Made by a program: the position numbers and the translations under genes. 11,373 nt of DNA, from NCBI GenBank assembly GCA_015233295.1, contig JADFYC010000078.1:533-11905 (forward strand), read 5' to 3'. Shown here piece after piece: positions 1-5,705 of this stretch; within the stretch, counting starts at the first letter, position 1; every line of letters begins with the position of its first letter. The notes under the pieces are model-generated. The model searched no databases and was not told the origin of the DNA. It was given only the letters and a program-made list of their open reading frames with translations. The DNA comes from Deltaproteobacteria bacterium (GTDB lineage Bacteria > Desulfobacterota > JADFXK01).

Positions 1-2
1 TG

Positions 3-164
3 TTACCCCAGGTGGCGACAGAGCAAAACTGGGACCGAGACGCCTTTCTCAGCCACACCTGCCTCAGGGCCGGGTTGCCGGGAGACTGCTGGCGGCGGGA
101 CGCGGAGATTTATACCTTTACGGCCGAAATTTTTGGGGAAGGCGAGTCTTGTCATAGTGCGTAG
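3..164 (+). CDS. 3' end of an unrecognised protein (partial, enters from the left edge)
   Basis: A frame open from the left edge to a TAG at 162-164 gives about 53 residues with a natural-looking mix: acidic, aromatic and small residues, three Trp/Tyr, and an ending of ...FGEGESCHSA. It lacks the Arg/Pro/Gly-rich look of the other frames over the same bases. Third codon positions are mostly G or C in the first half, as in the neighbouring genes. It is convergent with coaD and overlaps its last 13 bases, so the two genes end tail to tail. I do not recognise the family from this fragment. The opposite-strand reading downstream of coaD (ATG overlapping the coaD stop) is Pro/Arg/Gly-rich and less likely to be real. 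Confidence 0.5.
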   Translation, partial: LPQVATEQNWDRDAFLSHTCLRAGLPGDCWRRDAEIYTFTAEIFGEGESCHSA

Positions 165-640
165 CCGAATTTTTGTTTCAGGGCCCGGCAGACGTTTTCC
201 GGGACCAGGCCGTGGATGTCTCCGTTTAACGAGGCCGCCTCTTTGATGATGGTGGAGCTGATGTAAAACCATTTGTAATCGGTCATCATGAAAATGCTCT
301 CGATGGTCCGGTCCAGTCTCCGGTTCATCAAGGCCATTTGAAACTCGTATTCGAAGTCCGACAAGGCCCGCATACCCCGGATGAGGACGTTGGCTTGTTT
401 TTTGGCCGCATACTCAACCAGCAGTCCGGAGAAAGAATCGACAACCACGGTTGGTAATTCGGCTGTCGCCTCTCTAATCAACTCAATGCGTTCCTGGACG
501 GTGAATAACGGCTTTTTTGTGGAGTTGATGGCCACGGCCACGATCACTTGATCGAAGAGAATCAAGGCCCGGCGTAACAAACTCATATGCCCGTTGGTGA
601 TCGGATCGAAGGACCCTGGATAGATGGCTATGCGCGCCAT
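152..640 (-). CDS. coaD: Phosphopantetheine adenylyltransferase (PPAT)
   Basis: This cytosolic enzyme carries out the penultimate step of coenzyme A synthesis, transferring AMP from ATP to 4'-phosphopantetheine to give dephospho-CoA and pyrophosphate. The 162-residue length is normal for bacterial CoaD. Visible signatures are the nucleotidyltransferase opening YPGSFDPITNGH (residues 7-18, the T/HxGH motif with His18), Lys42 in NSTKKPLF, the substrate-binding IRGMRALSDFEYE stretch (87-99), and the C-terminal ISSTIIKE motif (128-135). The ATG start is fixed by the canonical MARIAIYPGSFDP beginning and by a GGGAGGA ribosome binding site 5-6 bases upstream. rsmD lies upstream on the same strand, a common bacterial pairing, but here 174 bases separate them. 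The stop overlaps the end of a convergent gene. The identity is secure. Confidence 0.97.
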   Translation of the reverse strand: MARIAIYPGSFDPITNGHMSLLRRALILFDQVIVAVAINSTKKPLFTVQERIELIREATAELPTVVVDSFSGLLVEYAAKKQANVLIRGMRALSDFEYEFQMALMNRRLDRTIESIFMMTDYKWFYISSTIIKEAASLNGDIHGLVPENVCRALKQKFGYAL

Positions 641-727
641 ATTTTCCTCCCGTTATATACTTTGCCCCAGGCAACTGAGGCTTCATCAGCATGACGACCC
701 CGCACGGCCGGGATAGGCTGGTCCTTC

Positions 728-768
728 CCGGCAGCTTTTCCTAGGGCCGTTGACATCATGGCTGCCGG
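728..768 (-). repeat. 8-bp perfect inverted repeat between rsmD and coaD
   Basis: CCGGCAGC (728-735) and GCTGCCGG (761-768) are perfect reverse complements separated by 25 bases, inside the 174-base gap between rsmD and coaD. On the minus-strand transcript this could fold as a GC-rich hairpin with a large loop. No U-tract follows, so it is not a classical terminator. It could be a processing or stability element, or chance in GC-rich DNA. I see no credible coding frame in the gap. Confidence 0.3.
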
Positions 769-814
769 CGGAATACCCGGCGTGAAAAGTCTGTTGGTAA
801 CTCTACTGATCAGA

Positions 815-1420
815 TTAGACCAGGCTGAAGTAAGAGACCGCAGTCTGGCCGTATTTCTTTTGCTGCCATAACACCGGCCTGGGGTCTTCTTCTCCGGGCC
901 GGCCGCAACTTTGGGACGCATCATAGGCGGCGATGATTTCTCGGGATACTTTATCTTCGTGCTCAGCCACAATAACGGCTCCCGGCCGCAAGGGCAGGCG
1001 GAAAGCGATGTCGTCCAAGATACGCCTGACCCACCCCAGCCAATAAGGGGGATCCAGAAAGACCAGATCAAACGGTTGGGCCAGGAGATGAGGAGCGGCT
1101 ATCCCGCGGGACAGGTCCCATCTGATCAGGACCGATCGGTCTGCGAAACCGCATATCTCAATGTTTTTCTGAATTATTTTGAGACTAACCGGACTGCTGT
1201 CCAAAAGCCAAGCCCCGGCCGCGCCCCGACTGATGGCCTCCAATCCCATAGCCCCGGTCCCGGCAAACAGATCCGCCACATTGCCCTCCACAAGCGGGAC
1301 CTGATGGGCGGATAGGACGTCAAAAATAGCCTCCCGAATCCTATCCGAAGTCGGCCTGATGTCCACCCCTTTAACTTGGGCCAGTTTGGCCCCCCGCCGT
1401 GATCCGCTGATGATTCTCAA
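815..1420 (-). CDS. rsmD: 16S rRNA (guanine(966)-N2)-methyltransferase RsmD
   Basis: This SAM-dependent cytosolic enzyme methylates G966 of 16S rRNA in the assembling 30S subunit. At 201 residues it has the normal length. Visible features are the family opening MRIISGSRRG, the conserved RPTSDRIREAIFDVL stretch (22-36), the SAM-binding DLFAGTGAMGLEAISRGA (50-67), the catalytic FLDPPY motif (121-126, DPPY at 123-126) and the family-typical end KKYGQTAVSYF. The start is TTG: no ATG lies at the correct position, and the MRII(S/A)G N-terminus is diagnostic, so the alternative start is well supported. A purine-rich AAGAAGA sits before it, but no strong Shine-Dalgarno. A degenerate heptamer array ends 15 bases upstream of the start. 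The gene probably shares a transcript with coaD downstream. Confidence 0.95.
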   Translation of the reverse strand: MRIISGSRRGAKLAQVKGVDIRPTSDRIREAIFDVLSAHQVPLVEGNVADLFAGTGAMGLEAISRGAAGAWLLDSSPVSLKIIQKNIEICGFADRSVLIRWDLSRGIAAPHLLAQPFDLVFLDPPYWLGWVRRILDDIAFRLPLRPGAVIVAEHEDKVSREIIAAYDASQSCGRPGEEDPRPVLWQQKKYGQTAVSYFSLV

Positions 1421-1435
1421 GGTATCTTCTTATCA

Positions 1436-1491
1436 GTTGCTGGTTACTGGTTGTTCGTTGCCGGTTGCTCGTTATTTGGTGCCGGTTACTT
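1436..1491 (-). repeat. Degenerate 7-base tandem array upstream of rsmD
   Basis: Read on the minus strand (rsmD sense), this stretch is about eight consecutive units ending in AAC or AC, such as CAGCAAC, CAGTAAC, GAACAAC, CGGCAAC and GAGCAAC. One unit is 8 bases and one 6 bases long; the rest are 7. On the plus strand it reads as repeated GTTGCTG-like units. The last unit ends at 1436, leaving 15 bases before the TTG start at 1420. Similar shorter arrays lie before two other genes in the window. Confidence 0.7.
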
Positions 1492-1714
1492 ATGAAACAT
1501 AACGGGCGCCCGGATAATTGCCGACTCCCGGCCCGTAATCCGCGTCAGAATAATTCGTAAGGGATTATCCATACAACAAATCCGGCCGGCTGTCAATCAC
1601 CTGACCGGTAACCAGGTGAAAGATGCCTGTGGTCATACCACCGCGGCTGTCTTTGGGTGAAAAACCTCGGTCTATTTTTCTTAGCCGCCGGCCTTCCGGA
1701 CAGCTAGTTTTTTG
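1492..1714. other. Non-coding stretch between rsmD and the hydrogenase promoter
   Basis: I see no convincing gene here. Minus-strand frames (a 60-codon one near 1565-1747 and a 28-codon one just after it) lack good ribosome binding sites and family features. The only structure I can point to is a dyad, CACCTG (1598-1603) and CAGGTG (1613-1618), with a 9-base centre containing ACCGGT. It could be an operator for either divergent transcript, but this is speculative. A run of six T lies at 1708-1713, preceded by a short CCGG-CCTT-CCGG hairpin (around 1687-1698). Confidence 0.4.
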
Positions 1715-1743
1715 TTGACATACCCGCCTAAGTAATATAATAT
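1715..1743 (+). promoter_or_regulatory. Sigma-70-like promoter for the hydrogenase operon
   Basis: A perfect -35 hexamer TTGACA (1715-1720) is followed either by TATAAT at 1736-1741 (15-base spacer) or TAATAT at 1738-1743 (17-base spacer). The region around the -10 is AT-rich in an otherwise GC-rich setting. Transcription would start near 1750, leaving a leader of about 280 bases before the small-subunit ATG. No convincing -24/-12 sigma-54 pair was seen nearer the gene. Confidence 0.55.
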
Positions 1744-2027
1744 CCAACGACTTTTGTTAGATGCCGGGCAGCCCCGGCGGTAAGGTTCTCCGCTATCCAA
1801 AACTTATCAGTACCCTAATTGTCCTTTCCCAGACTAACTCCTTTTACCTTTTAGATTTATTACCATTTCTTTTACCTTTATGGCCGTGCTGCAATCTTTC
1901 CCGGGGGGGTGATAACTAAATTGCGAATGGCAGGTTTGGTAATGTGTATTGAAGTCCGTTCCTTATAGCAATAACCAGGTCAAAGCTATCGGACACTTGA
2001 AGGTGTTCTTCCAAGGAGGTCTTCCTG
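1744..2027 (+). promoter_or_regulatory. Long leader of the hydrogenase operon, with hairpins and a pyrimidine tract
   Basis: If the promoter at 1715-1743 is used, this is the 5' untranslated leader. Near its start is a compact hairpin, GCCGGG (1763-1768), loop CAGC, CCCGGC (1773-1778). A pyrimidine-rich tract (about 1813-1880) contains the 11-base direct repeat CTTTTACCTTT at 1841-1851 and 1869-1879. A weaker hairpin, GGACAC (1991-1996) with GTGTTC (2003-2008), sits just ahead of a strong AAGGAGGT at 2013-2020. I could not match it to a known riboswitch, and no open frame in it looks like a gene. It may carry regulator sites or post-transcriptional control. Confidence 0.35.
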
Positions 2028-3014
2028 ATGAAAAAGCAAGAACATGAAGTCTATGAAAAGCTTGAGAATAACGGTGTATCCCGGCGCGATTTTATGAAGT
2101 TCTGCACCGCCGTGACCGCCGCCCTGGGCCTGTCCTCGTCCATGGTCGTAAAAGTTAGTGAGGCCCTGGCCCAAGTGAAACAGCGCCCCTCGGTGGTTTG
2201 GCTTCATTTCGCTGAATGCACCGGTTGCTCCGAATCGTTTTTGAGAACCACTTATCCCTATGTCGCTGATATCCTGTTTGATGTTATCTCTCTAGATTAT
2301 CATGAAACCATAATGGCCGCGGCTGGCCACCAGGCGGAAGAAAATCTGGAAAAAGCGGTCAGAGATGGTAAAGGAAAGTATATCTGCATAGTTGAAGGCG
2401 CCATTCCCACCGGCGATACCGCTAACTGGGGCGTCATCGGCAACCGAACGTTCCAACAGATTGGCGAGCATGTGTGCAAGGACGCCCTGGCCACTATTTG
2501 TGTCGGCGCCTGCGCCACTTTTGGCGGTGTCCAGGCGGCCAAACCCAACCCCGGCAATTTCAAGGGCGTAGGCGAGGCCCTGGGGATCAAGCCGATTAAT
2601 ATCGCCGGCTGTCCACCTAACCCCATTAATATGGTCGCAGTAATCGTCCATTACCTCCTGCTGGGCAAACTGCCCGATCTCGACAGCCTCGGCCGGCCCC
2701 TGTTCGCCTACGGGAAAACTATTCACGATCAATGCCCCCGTCGCTCTCATTATGAAAGTGGTGAGTTTGTCAAGGAATTCGGATCCAAAGAAGCCGCCCA
2801 GGGCTGGTGCCTGTACGAAGTCGGCTGCAAGGGCCCGGATACCTATAACAATTGCCCGCTCGTGAAATTTAACGAAGGCACTAGCTGGCCCATTCAGGCC
2901 GGACACCCCTGCATCGGTTGCAGTGAACCGGATTTCTGGGATAAGATGGCGCCCTTCTACATGTCTAAAGAGGCCAAGACACCCAAAGAGGCCAAGACAC
3001 CCAGTAAAAAATAG
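2028..3014 (+). CDS. hyaA: [NiFe] hydrogenase small subunit, Tat-exported, group 1 type
   Basis: This electron-transfer subunit of a periplasmic uptake-type [NiFe] hydrogenase carries three iron-sulfur clusters between the active site and the external acceptor. A twin-arginine signal is plain: SRRDFMKF (18-25), a hydrophobic stretch, and a likely cleavage after ALA at residue 48. Proximal cluster ligands are Cys64 and Cys67 (CTGCSE), Cys162 (GACATFGG) and Cys195 (GCPPNP). Distal ligands are His233, Cys236, Cys261 and Cys267; medial ligands are Cys276, Cys295 and Cys298. Ser68 and Gly167 stand where oxygen-tolerant enzymes have extra cysteines, so a standard oxygen-sensitive enzyme is inferred. 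There is no C-terminal membrane helix; the protein ends in a Lys-rich tail with a duplicated KEAKTP. This fits the soluble Desulfovibrio gigas type (also named hynB or hydA), whose usual partner is cytochrome c3. The Tat signal exports the folded pair. The RBS AAGGAGGT fixes the ATG. Confidence 0.95.
   Translation: MKKQEHEVYEKLENNGVSRRDFMKFCTAVTAALGLSSSMVVKVSEALAQVKQRPSVVWLHFAECTGCSESFLRTTYPYVADILFDVISLDYHETIMAAAGHQAEENLEKAVRDGKGKYICIVEGAIPTGDTANWGVIGNRTFQQIGEHVCKDALATICVGACATFGGVQAAKPNPGNFKGVGEALGIKPINIAGCPPNPINMVAVIVHYLLLGKLPDLDSLGRPLFAYGKTIHDQCPRRSHYESGEFVKEFGSKEAAQGWCLYEVGCKGPDTYNNCPLVKFNEGTSWPIQAGHPCIGCSEPDFWDKMAPFYMSKEAKTPKEAKTPSKK
2967..3002 (+). repeat. 18-bp in-frame tandem duplication at the 3' end of the small-subunit gene
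   Basis: The 18 bases AAAGAGGCCAAGACACCC occur twice in a row without a mismatch (2967-2984 and 2985-3002), aligned to codons, giving KEAKTP-KEAKTP at residues 314-325. The perfect identity points to a recent slippage duplication in the non-conserved tail after the last cluster ligand. Confidence 0.9.
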
Positions 3015-3023
3015 CCTCCAGTC

Positions 3024-3049
3024 CCAGCCGGAGGGGAAGGACCGGCTGG
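3024..3049 (+). repeat. Intercistronic stem-loop between small and large subunit genes
   Basis: CCAGCCGG (3024-3031) and CCGGCTGG (3042-3049) form a perfect 8-bp stem with a 10-base loop in the 105-base gap between the two structural genes. No T-run follows, so it is not a terminator. A role in transcript stability or in balancing subunit translation is possible but inferred. Confidence 0.4.
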
Positions 3050-3119
3050 CCAGGGCGTTTGATTCTCGCAGACGGGCATCCTATTACAGGCATTCCAAGA
3101 CAAACCAGGAGGGCAGACA

Positions 3120-4778
3120 ATGGCTGAAAAGATAATAATAGATCCGATTACCAGGATTGAAGGCCACCTTCAAATCACCGCCGAAATTGCGGATGGTAAG
3201 GTGGTCAACGCCTGGAGTACGGGAAACCTGTTCCGTGGCATTGAAATAATTCTTAAGGGCCGCGATCCCAGAGACGCCTGGTTGATCACCCAGCGGTCTT
3301 GCGGCGTTTGTACTTATGTCCACGGAGCGGCTTCCGTCCGGGCCGTGGAAATGGCCGAAGGGATAACGATCCCGGATGTGGCCAGGGTAGTGCGTAATCT
3401 GATGATGGGGGCGCAATTCCTGCATGACCATCCGACCCATTTCTATCAACTCTCCGCCCTTGACTGGGTGGATATCGTCAGCGCCCTCAAGGCCGACCCC
3501 AAAAAGACCTCCGAACTGGCCAACAACCTTAGTAATGCCCCCCGGTCCGGGGCCTCGGATTTCAGGGCCGTTCAAAACAAGTTGAAAGCCTTTGTGGATA
3601 GCGGACAATTGGGTCCCTTCGCCAACGCCTATTGGGGACACCCGGCGTACAAGCTCCCGCCCGAAGCCAACCTGATGGCCACCTCCCATTATCTTGACTG
3701 GCTCCGGCTGCAAGTCCGGGCGGCCGACCTGATGGCCATATTCGGAGCCAAGAACCCCCACCTCCAGAGCATGGCCCCCGGCGGCGTGACCTGCGTGGCC
3801 GACCTCAACGTTGACCGCCTGGCCGAATTTTTGTTCCTGCTCCAGGAGATTAAAGCCTTTATTGATGACGTTTATATCCCGGACATCCTGGCCGTGGCTC
3901 CCTTCTACAAAGATTGGGCCGGTATCGGTGGGACCACCAACTTCCTGTCATTTGGCGAGTTCCCCCAAACCAACGTGGAACCCGACAGTTTGTTCTTCCC
4001 CCGGGGCGCTCTGCTTAAGCGGGATCTGCAAACCGTTCATCCCGTTGATCCGGAGAAGATCACTGAATCTGTTAAGCATTCCTGGTATGAAAATTCCAAA
4101 CCGCTCCATCCCTACAAAGGTGAAACCAAGCCCAAATACACCGGATATTTTGATAAGGATAAAGACTTCAAGTCCGACACCAAGTACACCTGGGTCAAAG
4201 CCCCGCGGTATGAAGGGCAACCCTATGAGGTCGGACCTCTGGCCCGGACCCTGGTGTCTTACGCCGCCGGACATAAGCCCACCCAAGACCTGGTCAATTT
4301 GGTCCTCAAATCTCTGAACGTCCCCGCGGACGCCTTGTTCTCCACGCTGGGCCGGACAGCCGCCCGGGCCATCAATTGCAAGGTTATCGCCGAGGCCATG
4401 GGCGGTTGGGTCAATGAATTGATTGGCCGGGTCAAGGCCGGCGACACCAAGACCTTTACCCCATACGAGATGAAGGACGGAATGGGCTTCGGCTGGAACG
4501 ACGTCCCCCGCGGCGCCCTGGGCCATTGGATTAAGATCAAAGACAAGAAAATTGAGAACTACCAGTACGTGGTTCCCTCTACCTGGAATTTCGGTCCTCG
4601 ATGCGAGAAGGGGTTGCCGGGACCGGTGGAAGAAGCCTTGATGAATACGCCCGTGGAAGATCCACGTCGACCCCTGGAATTACTCAGGACTGTCCATTCC
4701 TTCGACCCGTGCCTGGCCTGCGCCATCCACGTCATCGACCCGCAGTCCAACGAAGTCCGCACCTTCAAAGTAATCTAG
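3120..4778 (+). CDS. hyaB: [NiFe] hydrogenase large (catalytic) subunit
   Basis: This subunit holds the Ni-Fe(CN)2CO active site that splits or forms H2. The 552-residue length matches group 1 enzymes. The opening DPITRIEGHL is the family signature. The L1 motif RSCGVCTYVHG supplies Cys61 and Cys64, and the L2 motif DPCLACAIH supplies Cys531 and Cys534. A 15-residue C-terminal extension follows His537. In this family the extension is removed by a dedicated endopeptidase after nickel insertion, and that protease is encoded just downstream. There is no signal peptide; the protein is expected to travel with the Tat-tagged small subunit. The ATG is preceded by AGGAGGG at a good distance. Also named hynA or hydB in sulfate reducers. 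No cytochrome b gene follows. Confidence 0.97.
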   Translation: MAEKIIIDPITRIEGHLQITAEIADGKVVNAWSTGNLFRGIEIILKGRDPRDAWLITQRSCGVCTYVHGAASVRAVEMAEGITIPDVARVVRNLMMGAQFLHDHPTHFYQLSALDWVDIVSALKADPKKTSELANNLSNAPRSGASDFRAVQNKLKAFVDSGQLGPFANAYWGHPAYKLPPEANLMATSHYLDWLRLQVRAADLMAIFGAKNPHLQSMAPGGVTCVADLNVDRLAEFLFLLQEIKAFIDDVYIPDILAVAPFYKDWAGIGGTTNFLSFGEFPQTNVEPDSLFFPRGALLKRDLQTVHPVDPEKITESVKHSWYENSKPLHPYKGETKPKYTGYFDKDKDFKSDTKYTWVKAPRYEGQPYEVGPLARTLVSYAAGHKPTQDLVNLVLKSLNVPADALFSTLGRTAARAINCKVIAEAMGGWVNELIGRVKAGDTKTFTPYEMKDGMGFGWNDVPRGALGHWIKIKDKKIENYQYVVPSTWNFGPRCEKGLPGPVEEALMNTPVEDPRRPLELLRTVHSFDPCLACAIHVIDPQSNEVRTFKVI

Positions 4779-4812
4779 CTGACCAGCCTCTAATCAATCA
4801 GGACTATCCCGC

Positions 4813-4843
4813 CCTGGGGAGCGGCCAATCACTGCTCCCCAGG
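4813..4843 (+). terminator. Strong stem-loop after the large-subunit gene (partial terminator or processing site)
   Basis: CCTGGGGAGC (4813-4822) and GCTCCCCAGG (4834-4843) are perfect 10-base complements with an 11-base loop, 34 bases after the large-subunit stop. The following ATTATCTT is only weakly U-rich. It could attenuate transcription so that structural genes outrun the maturation genes, or protect the 3' end of the structural transcript. Which one cannot be decided from sequence alone. Confidence 0.5.
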
Positions 4844-4908
4844 ATTATCTTACGAAGTGCTGGGTTAATGTTACGCGTTGGATAAACAACATAATTACAA
4901 ATGATGAC

Positions 4909-4943
4909 CCGAAACACGCAACCCGAAACTCATAACCTGCAAC
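4909..4943 (+). repeat. Degenerate 7-base tandem array upstream of the hydrogenase protease gene
   Basis: There are five exact-length 7-base units in the sense direction: CCGAAAC twice (4909-4915 and 4923-4929), plus ACGCAAC, TCATAAC and CTGCAAC. The array ends 15 bases before the ATG at 4959, the same distance as in the rsmD array. No clear Shine-Dalgarno lies between the array and the start codon. Confidence 0.75.
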
Positions 4944-4958
4944 CCAAAATCTGGATTT

Positions 4959-5456
4959 ATGACTGAAGCCAAGAAACAACGCATTGTTATTCTGGGGGTG
5001 GGTAATACCATCTTGACTGATGAAGGGGTGGGGGTCAGAGTCCTGGAGATTCTGCGTGACCGCTATGCCTTTCCGGATAACGTAAATCTAGTTGATGGCG
5101 GGACCCTGGGGCTATCCTTATTAGGAGTGGTGGAGGGGGCGGATCTGTTGATCGTTATTGACGCGGTCAAGAATCAAGGATCACCCGGAACCCTCTACCG
5201 TCTGACCTGGGACGACATCACCGGCCGAGTCAGGTATAAAGACTCCATGCACCAACTGGACCTGGTGGAGGCCCTGACAATTACGGAACTCATCTTTGAA
5301 CGACCGGAGATCATCATCATCGGCGTGGAGCCGGCGGATATCAGCACCCCCGGTCTGAGCCTGACCCCGGTGATCCAGGCGAAGACTCAAGATATGGTCC
5401 AGATGGTCTTGACCGAATTGAGTCATCGCGGCATCTCCCATCATCAGGTGGGATAA
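4959..5456 (+). CDS. hyaD: Hydrogenase maturation endopeptidase (peptidase M52 / HyaD-HybD family)
   Basis: This cytosolic protease removes the C-terminal tail of the large subunit once nickel is in place, letting the active site close. At 165 residues it has the family size. The N-terminal GVGNTILTDEGVGVRV motif contains Glu22. With Asp46 in VDGGTLG and His98 in DSMHQLDL it matches the metal-binding Glu-Asp-His set known from E. coli HybD. Its presumed substrate site is the DPCLACAIH end of the gene upstream. The gene is separated from the large subunit by 180 bases carrying a stem-loop and a heptamer array, and it lacks an obvious ribosome binding site (CTGGATTT precedes the ATG). The next gene, hypC, starts 15 bases after its stop. 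Also called hynC or hupD. Confidence 0.93.
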   Translation: MTEAKKQRIVILGVGNTILTDEGVGVRVLEILRDRYAFPDNVNLVDGGTLGLSLLGVVEGADLLIVIDAVKNQGSPGTLYRLTWDDITGRVRYKDSMHQLDLVEALTITELIFERPEIIIIGVEPADISTPGLSLTPVIQAKTQDMVQMVLTELSHRGISHHQVG

Positions 5457-5471
5457 GGGAGGTACTTACAC

Positions 5472-5705
5472 TTGTGTCTGGCGGTACCATGTGAAATTAG
5501 GAGTATTGAAAATGAGATGGCCCTGGTTGAGGCCGAAGGGGTAACCCGCAAGGTCTCACTCCTGTTGCTGGATGACGCCAAGGTGGGCGAGTTTGTGATT
5601 GTCCACGCCGGCTTCGCCATTAACCGGCTCGACCCCGATGAGGCCAGGGAATCACTTAAGCTATTGCGCCAAATGGCCCTGGCCGAGGTCATCGAATCCA
5701 CATGA
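5472..5705 (+). CDS. hypC: HypC/HybG/HupF-type hydrogenase assembly chaperone (TTG start)
   Basis: This small chaperone works with HypD to build and carry the Fe(CN)2CO group and binds the large-subunit precursor. The 77-residue product starts MCLAVPCEI, where Cys2 is the family's essential residue. The TTG at 5472 must therefore be the start, because any later start would remove Cys2. An AGGGAGGT site overlaps the end of hyaD and sits 8 bases before the TTG. The stop overlaps the ATG of the next gene (ATGA at 5702-5705), implying translational coupling. The other hyp genes (hypA, B, D, E, F) are not in this window. Confidence 0.93.
   Translation: MCLAVPCEIRSIENEMALVEAEGVTRKVSLLLLDDAKVGEFVIVHAGFAINRLDPDEARESLKLLRQMALAEVIEST

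Noticed and set aside
1436..1491. Heptamer arrays as a CRISPR or as a mobile-element end
   Set aside because: Units are 7 bases and degenerate, with no 25-35 base repeats, unique spacers or cas genes. No inverted termini or transposase are present.
1565..1747. Minus-strand 60-codon frame between rsmD and the hydrogenase operon
   Set aside because: No ribosome binding site, low-complexity basic composition, no family resemblance, and it overlaps the best promoter in the region.
1920..1955. Possible sigma-54 promoter (TGGCAG followed by GTAAT)
   Set aside because: The -12 GC element is missing at the correct distance, while a much better sigma-70-like promoter lies upstream.
2292..2906. Long antisense open frame (about 204 codons) opposite the small-subunit gene
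   Set aside because: It mirrors a strongly conserved hydrogenase gene with high third-position GC, which opens antisense frames by composition. It has no ribosome binding site or family features.
3084..3761. Antisense open frame of about 225 codons opposite the large-subunit gene
   Set aside because: Same reason: the Gly/His/Pro-rich product has no recognisable domain, and the sense strand is a certain gene.
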